The notes under the pieces: model-generated | The model's input: the letters and a program-made list of their open reading frames with translations, nothing else | What the model was told of the DNA's origin: nothing | The model's database searches: none | Made by a program: the position numbers and the translations under genes | Shown: one piece after another, positions 1 through 7,703 of the stretch | How the letters are laid out: each line of letters begins with the position of its first letter | Numbering within the stretch: position 1 is the first letter of the stretch | Assembly: GCA_019353055.1 (NCBI GenBank) | Contig: JABAHL010000019.1 | Span: 1-40,525 of the forward strand | Source: Faucicola osloensis_C | GTDB lineage: Bacteria; Pseudomonadota; Gammaproteobacteria; Pseudomonadales; Moraxellaceae | DNA length: 40,525 nt | Direction: 5' to 3'

Positions 1-219
1 TTGTCAGTTATTGCGGTTCTCGCCATTGTTTGTGTTTGCCTATATTTTGTTGGAATATAGGGTTAAAATAGGGCTCTTTTGGGCTTATTCAAATTAGGGA
101 CACGCCCTAGTAATACAATCGAATAACAATAATCGTCATGCTCAGCAATAAATTCTTAAGGGCATTTTATATAATGGTTGCAATAATTTTTACACAATAA
201 TTTTAAACAAAAGGAAATC
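1..219. other. Window-edge intergenic region, possible tail of a membrane protein
   Basis: No complete gene is visible. Two plus-strand frames are open from base 1 and both encode hydrophobic residues: one stops with TAG at 58-60 (tail ending LYFVGI), the other stops near 97 (tail ending GLFWAYSN). Either could be the C-terminal end of a membrane protein starting upstream, and I cannot choose between them. A small inverted repeat TAGGG/CCCTA lies at 95-109. A TATAAT box at 170-175 is a likely -10 for the next gene, but no good -35 is seen. Confidence 0.35.
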
Positions 220-732
220 ATGATGAAAAAATGTGCCAAAACCTATTCACTAGCGCTAAGTTGCTTGATAGCAGGAACGCTGGTAATGACAGGCTGTCAA
301 ACCATAGCGGATAATAACTCAAGGGTCGTTAACCCGACCCAAGCGGTCACCTTACCGTTAGCGGATGCCACGTTGCAAAATTATCGCTGGCAATTGGTCT
401 CGGTGACTGACTTGGCGGGTAAACCCACTAAACCTGAATTGTTTAACCAAGCCAAACCGCTGTTGGTCAGCTTTGATAAAGGTCGTGTCAGCTTTGACAA
501 CACCTGCAATCGTATGTGGGGCAATTATAGCCTGACCCATGACAATGTATTGATAAAAAATATCGTTTCTACGCGCATGATGTGTCTGCCAGAATCGCGC
601 ATGGCATTTGATGCCGCTGCGCCATCCACACTACAAGGACAATTTAAACTGACCCAAGATAGCAAAGGCACACCGATGTTGACGGTGACCGATAACAACC
701 AAATCAGCTTGTTTAAAGCGATTGCCAAATAA
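220..732 (+). CDS. META-domain (HslJ-like) lipoprotein
   Basis: A 170-residue predicted lipoprotein. The N-terminus has Lys residues, a hydrophobic stretch and a lipobox VMTGC with the acylated Cys at residue 26, so it is likely membrane-anchored and periplasm-facing. From about residue 54 it has the META/HslJ pattern: YRWQLVSV, then a FDNTCNRMWGNYSL segment and a conserved Cys in RMMC. HslJ of E. coli is a heat-inducible outer-membrane protein linked to novobiocin resistance; the biochemical role is unknown. Two adjacent ATGs exist (220 and 223); AAGGA at 211-215 is 4 nt from the first and 7 nt from the second, so the second may be used. It converges with the GST gene only 30 nt away and no hairpin terminator is seen between them. 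Confidence 0.8.
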   Translation: MMKKCAKTYSLALSCLIAGTLVMTGCQTIADNNSRVVNPTQAVTLPLADATLQNYRWQLVSVTDLAGKPTKPELFNQAKPLLVSFDKGRVSFDNTCNRMWGNYSLTHDNVLIKNIVSTRMMCLPESRMAFDAAAPSTLQGQFKLTQDSKGTPMLTVTDNNQISLFKAIAK

Positions 733-762
733 TGTTTTGCATTGAATTAAAGCTGATTAAAC

Positions 763-1464
763 TCAAACGACCTCTGTGCCTGCTTCATCTTCAATGACTA
801 TATCGGTTTCTGTCAACGCCTGTTGTTGCCAAGTCTGCATGCTTGGGTGAGCAAGCATTTTTTGTATATAGATTAAAGTCATGGGTCGTAACTCTATATC
901 GGAGGCTTTTGCGTAAGTGATGAGGCGAAAAATAATCGGGGCAAAAAATACATCAGCGACACTAAATTCGCCTAGCAAATAACCTTCAGAGCCGTTTTGC
1001 TTAAAGCCTTCGGTTACGATGGCTTCAAACCGCGCCAAGTCGCTTAAACAGGGTGCGGAAGGTGTAATGTTGCGCCTAGCTCGAATATTCATTGGCATTT
1101 CATTGCGCAGTGCAGAAAATCCACTGTGCATTTCACCCAGCAAACTCATGGCTAAGTGCGGCTGGTTACCCCAAATGTTTTGCGTAATTAAGTATTTTTC
1201 CGCATATAAAGCAATGCCGACACTGTCCCAAATCGTTTTGTCTTCATGTAACAGTACAGGCACTTGACCCAGTGGCGTATAGGTCGTCAAAATCTCTTGA
1301 TTACTCGGATGAAATAGCTTAATTGGCATTTCATCGAAGGCTACACCGAAGGCATGCAGCATAAGCCACGCGCGCAAAGACCAAGTAGAGTAGTTTTTAT
1401 TACCAATAATTAAAGTGGGTTTGTGAAACCAATTTATTTGATTACCAAAAGTTTTAGCTGTCAT
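763..1464 (-). CDS. Glutathione S-transferase family protein
   Basis: A 233-residue cytosolic GST-fold protein. The N-terminal thioredoxin-like half begins PTLIIGNKNYSTWSLRAW, the usual opening of this bacterial GST subgroup (Ser in YSTWS is the likely glutathione-activating region), and contains the cis-Pro segment GQVPVLLH. The C-terminal helical half holds GEFSVADVFFAPI, matching the GST N-capping motif with its Asp. Substrate is unknown. An upstream in-frame start exists at 1497, inside proA, but the ATG at 1464 overlaps the proA TGA as ATGA, so I choose that start; the two genes are probably translationally coupled in one transcript. Confidence 0.85.
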   Translation of the reverse strand: MTAKTFGNQINWFHKPTLIIGNKNYSTWSLRAWLMLHAFGVAFDEMPIKLFHPSNQEILTTYTPLGQVPVLLHEDKTIWDSVGIALYAEKYLITQNIWGNQPHLAMSLLGEMHSGFSALRNEMPMNIRARRNITPSAPCLSDLARFEAIVTEGFKQNGSEGYLLGEFSVADVFFAPIIFRLITYAKASDIELRPMTLIYIQKMLAHPSMQTWQQQALTETDIVIEDEAGTEVV

Positions 1465-2756
1465 TGTCTGATTTCCCCATGCCCAAACACAATCCATTTT
1501 TGCGATGTTAAACCTTCAAGACCCACAGGGCCGCGCGCATGGATTTTATCGGTAGAAATACCAATCTCTGCGCCCAAACCATATTCAAAACCATCGGCAA
1601 AGCGGGTTGATGCATTGACCATCACGCTACTAGAGTCAACTTCACGCATGAATTTTAACGATTTTGAGTAGTTTTCGGTGATAATCGCATCGGTATGGTG
1701 TGAGCCATGGGTATTGATATGGGCAATGGCTTCGTCGATATCGGCGACTACTTTAATCGCCAAAATCGGTGCCAAATATTCGGTATCCCAATCTGCCTCA
1801 CTCGCCGCTGACAGATGACCTGTTAATTCAGCGGTATCGCTCAAGATGGCTAAGGTTTTTGGGCAGCCGCGTAATTGCATGGCACTGTCTGCAGCGACAA
1901 TGGCGCTGGCGATTGATGGCAGGGCGTGCGCAGCGATTTGGCTATCAATCAGCAGCGTTTCCATGGTATTACAAGTGCCGTAGCGGTGAGTTTTGGCATT
2001 GACGCAAATATCGGTTGCCATAGTCAAGTTTGCATCGCGATCGACAAAGGTATGACAGTTACCATCTAGGTGCTTGATGACAGGGACGCGCGCTTCATTA
2101 CTGATACGCTCAATTAGGCTTTTACCACCCCGCGGCACAATCACATCGACATAGCGATTCATGGTAATGAGTTCTCCCACTGCCGTGCGGTCGGTGGTTT
2201 CGACCACTTGCACTGCGGCCTCTGGCAAACCAACTGCTTGTAAACCTTGCTTGACACACGCAGCCAATGCTTGGTTAGAATAAAACGCTTCTGACCCGCC
2301 TCGCAGGATAATCGCATTGCCAGATTTCAATGCCAAAGATGCAGCTTCAATGGTCACATTGGGGCGAGATTCATAAATCATCCCGACCACACCCAGCGGC
2401 ACGCGCATTTTACCCAGCTGAATACCCGATGGACGAAAGGTCATATCCGTGACCTCGCCAATCGGGTCAGGCAACATGGCAACATCTTTAAGCCCTTGTA
2501 ACATGCCTTCAAAACGCGCATCGGTGAGCGCTAATCGGTCAAGTAGTGCGTCATCCAGTCCTTTTTGTTGACCGTTTTGCATATCAGTGGCATTGGCAGC
2601 CAACACCTGTGATTTGGCTTGTTGCAGGGCGTCATAGATAGCGAGTAGGGCGCTATTTTTGAGTGCGGTGTCTGCTTTTGCCAAAATCGCTGAAGCGGCG
2701 CGCGCTTGCTGTCCCACGGTTTGCATATAATGTTTGGTATCAGTCATGGTTTGCAT
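1461..2756 (-). CDS. proA: Gamma-glutamyl phosphate reductase
   Basis: A 431-residue enzyme of proline biosynthesis: it reduces L-glutamate 5-phosphate with NADPH to glutamate 5-semialdehyde in the cytosol. It has the aldehyde-dehydrogenase-like fold; family motifs include PLGVVGMIYESRPNVT, GNAIILRGGSEA, and the catalytic Cys at about residue 234 in HLDGNCHTFVD. The C-terminal GAEIGISTDKIHARGPVGLEGLTS block is typical and the length is close to other ProA proteins. The ATG at 2756 has AGGGA about 6 nt upstream; a second ATG lies three codons later. It is followed directly by the GST gene with a 4-nt overlap. proB is not in the window. Confidence 0.96.
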   Translation of the reverse strand: MQTMTDTKHYMQTVGQQARAASAILAKADTALKNSALLAIYDALQQAKSQVLAANATDMQNGQQKGLDDALLDRLALTDARFEGMLQGLKDVAMLPDPIGEVTDMTFRPSGIQLGKMRVPLGVVGMIYESRPNVTIEAASLALKSGNAIILRGGSEAFYSNQALAACVKQGLQAVGLPEAAVQVVETTDRTAVGELITMNRYVDVIVPRGGKSLIERISNEARVPVIKHLDGNCHTFVDRDANLTMATDICVNAKTHRYGTCNTMETLLIDSQIAAHALPSIASAIVAADSAMQLRGCPKTLAILSDTAELTGHLSAASEADWDTEYLAPILAIKVVADIDEAIAHINTHGSHHTDAIITENYSKSLKFMREVDSSSVMVNASTRFADGFEYGLGAEIGISTDKIHARGPVGLEGLTSQKWIVFGHGEIRQ

Positions 2757-2987
2757 AGTCAGTCCCTAATATAATCATCGCTTCATCATAACAACTTCAA
2801 TCCAAAAATGGAATTTAGAAAGTTTTGACAGACAAAAATTAATGGTTATGACTCAATCTAAAAACAAGCGCTAAAGACCGGCGCCATAAAATAAAGTTAA
2901 ATGAGAGAAAAAGTTGCGTTTTAGTAGCATTTTAAGCGAAAATAGACAGTTTTTTTCCACCTATCGTCAAATTTTGGATTGAATATC
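2757..2987. other. Divergent intergenic region (proA / ABC ATPase)
   Basis: This 231-nt AT-rich stretch separates the minus-strand proA from the plus-strand ABC ATPase and must hold both promoters. I see no clear consensus -35/-10 pair, operator or RNA structure in it. Confidence 0.4.
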
Positions 2988-3782
2988 ATGTCAGATGCTA
3001 TGCCAAACTTACAGCGTCCTGTAGCCTTGCAACTTAACAATATCCACAAGAACTTTGGATCGCTTGAGGTACTAAAAGGTGTATCGTTGACCGCTTATGA
3101 TGGCGATGTCATCTCAATTCTTGGCTCGAGCGGTTCGGGCAAATCCACCTTGCTACGCTGTATTAACTTGCTTGAAAACCCCTCGCAAGGGGAGATTTTT
3201 TTGGGCAATGAAGCATTGGTACTAAAACCGAATAAATCCGGGGATTTGATTGCCGCCAATCAACGCCAACTTGAGCAGTTTCGCTCAAAAATGGGCTTTG
3301 TGTTCCAAAACTTTAACCTATGGCCACACCGGACTATTTTGCAAAACATCATTGAGGGGCCGACCCAAGTCCTAAAAATCGCCAAAGACCAAGCCATCAG
3401 TGAAGCTGAAGTGCTACTAAAACGCGTAGGACTACTGGACAAAAAAGACGCTTACCCAGAAAACTTATCGGGTGGGCAACGCCAGCGTATCGCCATTGCT
3501 CGTGCGTTAGCGATGAACCCCCAAGTATTGCTATTTGATGAGCCAACCTCTGCCCTCGACCCAGAATTGGTCAATGAAGTATTAGCGGTGATGAAATCGC
3601 TTGCTGAAGAAGGTCGCACCATGCTGATTGTGACCCATGAAATGCGTTTTGCGCGCGATGTATCAAGCCAAGTGGTGTTCTTGCATGAAGGACGTATCGA
3701 AGAAATAGGCACACCCGAGCAGGTGTTTGACAACCCGCAATCAGCGCGGGTGAAAGACTTTATGGCAAGCCATCAGAAATAA
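2988..3782 (+). CDS. Polar amino-acid ABC transporter ATP-binding protein (HisP/GlnQ family)
   Basis: A 264-residue ATPase of the polar amino acid uptake (PAAT) family that would drive import through the two permeases at 6973-8429. Walker A GSSGSGKST is at about residues 46-54, the Q-loop is in FVFQNFNLWPH, the signature is LSGGQRQR, Walker B is LLFDEPTSALDPE, and the H-loop is IVTHEM. These are typical of HisP, ArtP and GlnQ, so specificity cannot be read from this subunit. A TTG at 2979 would add three residues; the ATG at 2988 is preferred, though the ribosome site is weak. It is separated from the binding-protein genes by a hairpin terminator at 3800-3828, so it may be transcribed as its own unit. 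Confidence 0.93.
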   Translation: MSDAMPNLQRPVALQLNNIHKNFGSLEVLKGVSLTAYDGDVISILGSSGSGKSTLLRCINLLENPSQGEIFLGNEALVLKPNKSGDLIAANQRQLEQFRSKMGFVFQNFNLWPHRTILQNIIEGPTQVLKIAKDQAISEAEVLLKRVGLLDKKDAYPENLSGGQRQRIAIARALAMNPQVLLFDEPTSALDPELVNEVLAVMKSLAEEGRTMLIVTHEMRFARDVSSQVVFLHEGRIEEIGTPEQVFDNPQSARVKDFMASHQK

Positions 3783-3799
3783 TCTAAACAACCTATCAG

Positions 3800-3828
3800 C
3801 CGTCAATCGTAATGCGATTGGCGGTTTT
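3800..3828 (+). terminator. Intrinsic terminator after ABC ATPase
   Basis: Arms CCGTCAATCG (3800-3809) and CGATTGGCGG (3815-3824) pair over 10 bp with one G-T pair, around a TAATG loop, followed by TTTT. The short U-run suggests partial termination. Confidence 0.6.
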
Positions 3829-3896
3829 GTAGTTTTGGGTATCAGAAAAAATTTATTTGATTTAATTGTTGCTGCATACGTTTTTCACTTGCAAAA

Positions 3897-3916
3897 ATGT
3901 TAATTTATGTTAATTT
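3897..3916 (+). repeat. Perfect 10-bp tandem duplication upstream of binding-protein genes
   Basis: ATGTTAATTT occurs twice head to tail, one helical turn apart, about 120 nt before the first binding-protein gene. It could be a phased operator or a slippage product; no named regulator box is recognised. Confidence 0.6.
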
Positions 3917-3970
3917 TAACTAAATTGTAAACTCGCATTTATTTTTAGTCGCATTGATTTTAAATATTGA

Positions 3971-4008
3971 AATCGCTGAAAGCGAAACCTGATATTAAAT
4001 CGCTTTTT
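3971..4008 (+). promoter_or_regulatory. Possible transcription attenuator in the leader of the binding-protein genes
   Basis: Two hairpins share the segment AGCGA (3981-3985). The upstream one is TCGCT-GAA-AGCGA (3973-3985). The downstream one pairs AAAGCGA (3979-3985) with TCGCTTT (4000-4006) and ends in TTTTT, like a weak terminator. They cannot form together, which is the usual layout of an antiterminator/terminator pair. It ends about 30 nt before the ATG of the first binding protein. The effector, if any, is unknown. Confidence 0.35.
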
Positions 4009-4038
4009 ACTCAAAAATTTCATTTGTAAGGAACATCC

Positions 4039-4845
4039 ATGCAATCAACCTTGAATTCAACCTACTCAAAACTCGCCTTGGCAACGGTATGTGCAGTTAG
4101 CATGGGGTTAACCGCCTGTCAAAAACCTGCTGAAAAAACAGAAGGTGCAGCCGCGAGCCAGCCTGCTGCCAGTGCCAGTACAGGCAAAAAAATTCGTATT
4201 GCCACTGAAGGCGCCTACAAACCATTTAACTACACCAATGCCGATGGCACGTTAGGCGGTTATGACGTGGATGTTGCCAAAGCCGTGTGTGCCCAAGCGA
4301 AACTCGACTGCGAAATCGTAGCGCAAGATTGGGACGGTATTTTGCCAGGCTTGATGGCGCGAAAATACGACGCGGTTGCCGCGGGTATGTCAATTACCCC
4401 AGAGCGTTCAGCGCAAGTGGATTTCACCACGCCTTATTTTAAAAACACCATGGTTTGGGTCGCTGCCAAAGATGGCAAATTCAACCCACAAGCGATTTCA
4501 GGGCTAAAAATCGGCGGTCAACGCTCAACCACCATGGCACAGTACCTTCAAGATAAGCTGAGCAAAACCAACGAAATCAAATTGTATGACAACTATGACA
4601 ATGCCTACATTGACCTAAAATCAGGTCGTATCGATTCAGTGCTGTCTGAAAAAGTAACCGCAAGCGAATGGCTAAAGCAAAACAGCAACTACCAAATCGT
4701 CGGCAGTGAGATGGATAATGGTGACAACATCGCAATGGCCATTCGTAAAGGCGATCCACTAAAAGCAGAATTTGACAAAGCCTTAAATGCGCTACAAAGC
4801 AATGGTGAGTTGGCAAAATTACAAAAGCAACATTTTGGTAATTAA
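4039..4845 (+). CDS. Amino-acid ABC transporter substrate-binding lipoprotein (paralogue 1 of 3)
   Basis: A 268-residue periplasmic binding protein of the HisJ/ArtJ (SBP_bac_3) family. The signal peptide ends in a lipobox LTAC with the acylated Cys at residue 27, so it is membrane-tethered rather than freely periplasmic. An Ala/Ser linker leads into the two-lobe domain from KKIRIATEGAYKPFNY. The ligand-site block GMSITPERSAQVDF carries the family's carboxylate-binding Arg. Where the family has an Asp that contacts the ligand amino group, this copy reads LSEKVTASEW, i.e. Glu. AAGGA is 6 nt before the ATG. It starts a row of three paralogues whose mature proteins all begin CQKPAEK. Ligand is probably a basic or polar amino acid but is not determined by sequence. 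Confidence 0.9.
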   Translation: MQSTLNSTYSKLALATVCAVSMGLTACQKPAEKTEGAAASQPAASASTGKKIRIATEGAYKPFNYTNADGTLGGYDVDVAKAVCAQAKLDCEIVAQDWDGILPGLMARKYDAVAAGMSITPERSAQVDFTTPYFKNTMVWVAAKDGKFNPQAISGLKIGGQRSTTMAQYLQDKLSKTNEIKLYDNYDNAYIDLKSGRIDSVLSEKVTASEWLKQNSNYQIVGSEMDNGDNIAMAIRKGDPLKAEFDKALNALQSNGELAKLQKQHFGN

Positions 4846-4875
4846 TTGACGTTGTATCGAGCGATTTAATATTTA
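4846..4875 (+). promoter_or_regulatory. Possible internal promoter before second binding protein
   Basis: TTGACG (4846-4851), an 18-nt spacer and TATTTA (4870-4875) resemble a weak sigma-70 promoter in the 77-nt gap between the first two binding-protein genes. The match is modest. Confidence 0.25.
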
Positions 4876-4922
4876 CACAATAGATGTGGGTGACCCCCAA
4901 ATTTTGACAAAAAGGTGTTGTT

Positions 4923-5729
4923 ATGAAACAGTTATCGGTTTTGGGTGTATCGTCGTTAGCCATTTTGATGGGAGTAACCGCCTGTCAAAAACCTGCGGAA
5001 AAACCGGCAGAGACGGCAGCAGCAAGTAGCGCTACCACCGCAGCAAACGCAGATATGCCACAGATTCGTATCGCTACCGAATCAAGCTTTGTCCCTTTTA
5101 GTTATAAAGATGCCAATGGCAAATTAATCGGCTTTGAGATTGATTTGGCAGATGCGCTATGTGCTGAAGCCAAACTAAAATGTGAAGTGATTTCCCAAGA
5201 TTGGGATGGTCTGATTCCAGGACTACAAGCACAAAAATACAATGCCATCATGGCGGGGATGTCAGACACCGCAGAGCGTCGCCAAGTGGTGGCATTTAGC
5301 GACCCATACTTTACCAACAACCTCGTCGTGATTGGCAAAAAAGGGGTAGACAAAGGTGCTGATGACCTAGCGGGTAAATCCGTGGGTGCGCAGCGTTCAA
5401 CGACTGCCGCTGAGTACTTAGCCAAAAACTTCCCAAAAGCCACCCCAAAACTGTATGACACCCAAGATAATGCCTATCTTGACCTAGAATCGGGTCGTAC
5501 GGATTTGATGATTTCTGACAGCGCCCCAGCCTTATCCTGGTTAAAAACTGCCAAAGGTCAAGGCTTTGAAGTCAAAGGTCAACCGATCAATATTGATGAC
5601 AAAATTGCCATTGCCCTTCGTCAAAATGATCCATTGATTGGCAAATTCAACACCGCATTGGCGGCGCTAAAAGCCAATGGTACTTACGATAAAATCAGCC
5701 AAAAATATTTTGCAGATTTGCCGAAATAA
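4923..5729 (+). CDS. Amino-acid ABC transporter substrate-binding lipoprotein (paralogue 2 of 3)
   Basis: A 268-residue SBP_bac_3 family lipoprotein. Signal peptide with lipobox VTAC (Cys 21), a short Ala/Thr linker, then the binding domain from PQIRIATESSFVPFSY. It is clearly related to its neighbours (shared QDWDG block, PYF motif, DNAYLDLESGR), but the ligand-site block reads GMSDTAERRQVVAF instead of the SITPER form, and the lobe-2 contact region reads ISDSAPALSW with the usual Asp. These changes suggest a different ligand preference from paralogue 1. The ATG is preceded by AAAGGTG. It sits 77 nt after copy 1 and 90 nt before copy 3. No separate permease follows, so it probably shares the permease pair at 6973-8429. 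Confidence 0.9.
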   Translation: MKQLSVLGVSSLAILMGVTACQKPAEKPAETAAASSATTAANADMPQIRIATESSFVPFSYKDANGKLIGFEIDLADALCAEAKLKCEVISQDWDGLIPGLQAQKYNAIMAGMSDTAERRQVVAFSDPYFTNNLVVIGKKGVDKGADDLAGKSVGAQRSTTAAEYLAKNFPKATPKLYDTQDNAYLDLESGRTDLMISDSAPALSWLKTAKGQGFEVKGQPINIDDKIAIALRQNDPLIGKFNTALAALKANGTYDKISQKYFADLPK

Positions 5730-5819
5730 GCCGTTAAATAACTTATTTGCCTGTTAGTGTTGTTAAAGCTGACAAGCAAAAATTGTCATGTGTTGGACAT
5801 TAAAAATTAGGAGTATCAG

Positions 5820-6743
5820 GTGAAAGCAAATATTTCATTATTAGGTAGCTTGGCATTGGCAGGTCTAACGCTGGTGGGTTGTCAAAAACCTGCAGAAAAA
5901 ACGGCGGCAACGACGGCGAATAGCACAGCCGCTTCTACAACGGCAAGTAGCAGCACTGAGACATCGAGCAGTATGGCAGGCAAAACCATTCGCATCGCCA
6001 CCGAAGGCACCTATAAACCCTTTAGTATCACCAAAGCGGATGGCAGTTTGACAGGTTTTGATGTGGATTTTATGCAAGCTTTATGTGCAGAAATGAAAGC
6101 CAACTGTGAAATCAAGCCACAAGATTGGGATGGTTTATTACCAGGCTTGATGGCAAAAAAATATGACGTGGTAATTGATGCCATGTCTATCACCCCAGAG
6201 CGTCAAGCGCAGGTCGATTTTACCGACCCCTATTTTACCAATACATTGGTATTTTTGACCAAACAAGGTAGCCCTATCAATCCGGATGACCCTGCCCAAA
6301 TTGACAGCCATAAAGTTGCGGCGCAGCGTTCAACGCTATCAACCCAGTGGATGGAAAAAAATCACCCAAAAGCCCAGCTAAACCTGTATGAAGGGTTGGA
6401 TAATGCGTTTATGGACTTGGCAGCAGGGCGCTCAGATATGATGATTTCGGATAAAGCCCCTGCCGCTTATTGGCTGACCACGCCAGAAGGTAAAGGGTTT
6501 GAAATCAAAGGTAAGGAGATTGATGTCAATGACAAAATGGGTATCATCGTTCGTAAAGGTGACCCACTGCGTTTAGAATTTAACAAAGCGATTGCCACGT
6601 TAAAATCAAATGGCACGTATGACAAAATCTATAACCAATATTTTGGCAGTGCAACCACCACAACAGCGGCGGCAAGCAGCGTGGCAGTCACGGTCTCTAG
6701 TACTACAACGACCACGACGACTGTGGCAAGTACTAGCAAATAA
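5820..6743 (+). CDS. Amino-acid ABC transporter substrate-binding lipoprotein (paralogue 3 of 3)
   Basis: A 307-residue SBP_bac_3 lipoprotein beginning at GTG; AGGAG lies 6 nt upstream. Lipobox LVGC with Cys 21, then a Ser/Thr/Ala-rich linker, then the domain from KTIRIATEGTYKPFSI. Ligand-site residues are SITPERQAQVDF and MISDKAPAAYW (Asp present), so it resembles copy 1 in lobe 1 and copy 2 in lobe 2. Unlike the others it carries an extra C-terminal tail of about 30 residues made mostly of Thr, Ser, Ala and Val after the final YNQYFG motif. The tail has no recognised function; it could be a disordered extension. A strong hairpin terminator follows before the permease genes. Confidence 0.9.
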   Translation: MKANISLLGSLALAGLTLVGCQKPAEKTAATTANSTAASTTASSSTETSSSMAGKTIRIATEGTYKPFSITKADGSLTGFDVDFMQALCAEMKANCEIKPQDWDGLLPGLMAKKYDVVIDAMSITPERQAQVDFTDPYFTNTLVFLTKQGSPINPDDPAQIDSHKVAAQRSTLSTQWMEKNHPKAQLNLYEGLDNAFMDLAAGRSDMMISDKAPAAYWLTTPEGKGFEIKGKEIDVNDKMGIIVRKGDPLRLEFNKAIATLKSNGTYDKIYNQYFGSATTTTAAASSVAVTVSSTTTTTTTVASTSK

Positions 6744-6769
6744 CTTAACCAAGCGCTTGGGTTCAGTCA

Positions 6770-6799
6770 AAAACTGGGTGAAAAGTCACTCAGTTTTTT
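6770..6799 (+). terminator. Intrinsic terminator between binding proteins and permeases
   Basis: AAAACTGGGTGA pairs with TCACTCAGTTTT (one G-T) around an AAAG loop and runs into six T. A 12-bp perfect palindrome CCAAGCGCTTGG sits just upstream at 6749-6760. This should make binding-protein mRNA more abundant than permease mRNA. Confidence 0.8.
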
Positions 6800-6972
6800 G
6801 TTTTTTCGATGGTTTTTGATAGGGCAATCACGTAAAATTGCACCCTGCAAAAAACAAAGCGAAAGGTTATATCTGTTATCACCTTTTGTCTATGCGACGG
6901 TAAAACTGCGTTTTAAGCATTTTTTGGGTAATAGGTCAACAAACAGAGTTAAAAAGACAGGGTATCGATATT

Positions 6973-7692
6973 GTGTTAGATCTACAAGGTTTTGGGCAGC
7001 TATTATTAAGTGGCGCTTGGGTCACCATCAAACTGGCATTGACTAGTTTGGTTATTGGGCTGATTTTGGGATTATTGGGCGCGACCGCTAAGATGTCACG
7101 GTTTAAAGTGCTCAACGCCATCGCCACCGCTTACACCACGATTATCCGTGGTATTCCAGAACTGCTGTCAGTCATGTTTATTTACTTTGGCGGCTCGATG
7201 TTGATGGGGCTCATTCTATCGCAATTTGGCAATACGGGATATGTGGATGTCAGTCCGTTCTGGGCGGGGGTTACGGCGCTTTCTGTAGCATTTGGTGCGT
7301 ATGCGACCGAAACTTTTCGTATGGCATTTCAAGAGATTCCAAAAGGTCAAGCTGAAGCGGCGCAAGCAATTGGCATGAAAAAATTTCAAATACTCTGGCG
7401 AGTGACGTTGCCACAAGTCTGGCGTATTGCACTGCCAGGGCTGGGTAATTTGTTTTTGGTATTGCTCAAAGATACCGCGTTGGTTTCTGTAGTCGGGCTT
7501 GAAGATATCATGCGCCATGCTAAAACGGCAGCGACTTCCACGCAAAGCCCGTTTACTTTTTATATGGCAGCAGCATTGTTGTACTTAAGTCTAACCGTCA
7601 TCATCACCGGTGTGATTATGTGGCTAGAATGGGTCAATAACCCAGCAGAGCGTTATGCAAAACGCCTGCAAAAAATCGGCATGGCAAAATAG
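6973..7692 (+). CDS. Amino-acid ABC transporter permease (HisQ-like)
   Basis: A 239-residue inner-membrane permease of the PAAT family. It begins at GTG; an AGGG lies about 10 nt upstream, so the ribosome site is poor, but no better in-frame start exists. Several hydrophobic segments (for example residues 12-38, 48-72, 80-100, 195-220) and the cytoplasmic EAA loop AFQEIPKGQAEAAQAIGM, which docks onto the ATPase, are visible. The opening with WVTIKLALTSLVIG is typical of HisQ/ArtQ-like subunits. The second permease begins 11 nt downstream, so the two form a heterodimeric channel unit. Confidence 0.9.
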   Translation: MLDLQGFGQLLLSGAWVTIKLALTSLVIGLILGLLGATAKMSRFKVLNAIATAYTTIIRGIPELLSVMFIYFGGSMLMGLILSQFGNTGYVDVSPFWAGVTALSVAFGAYATETFRMAFQEIPKGQAEAAQAIGMKKFQILWRVTLPQVWRIALPGLGNLFLVLLKDTALVSVVGLEDIMRHAKTAATSTQSPFTFYMAAALLYLSLTVIITGVIMWLEWVNNPAERYAKRLQKIGMAK

Positions 7693-7703
7693 GGGATACA
7701 TCA

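Noticed and set aside
4577..4963. 128-codon open frame on the minus strand opposite the binding-protein genes
   Set aside because: It lies across two well-supported genes on the other strand, has no ribosome site and no recognisable domain.
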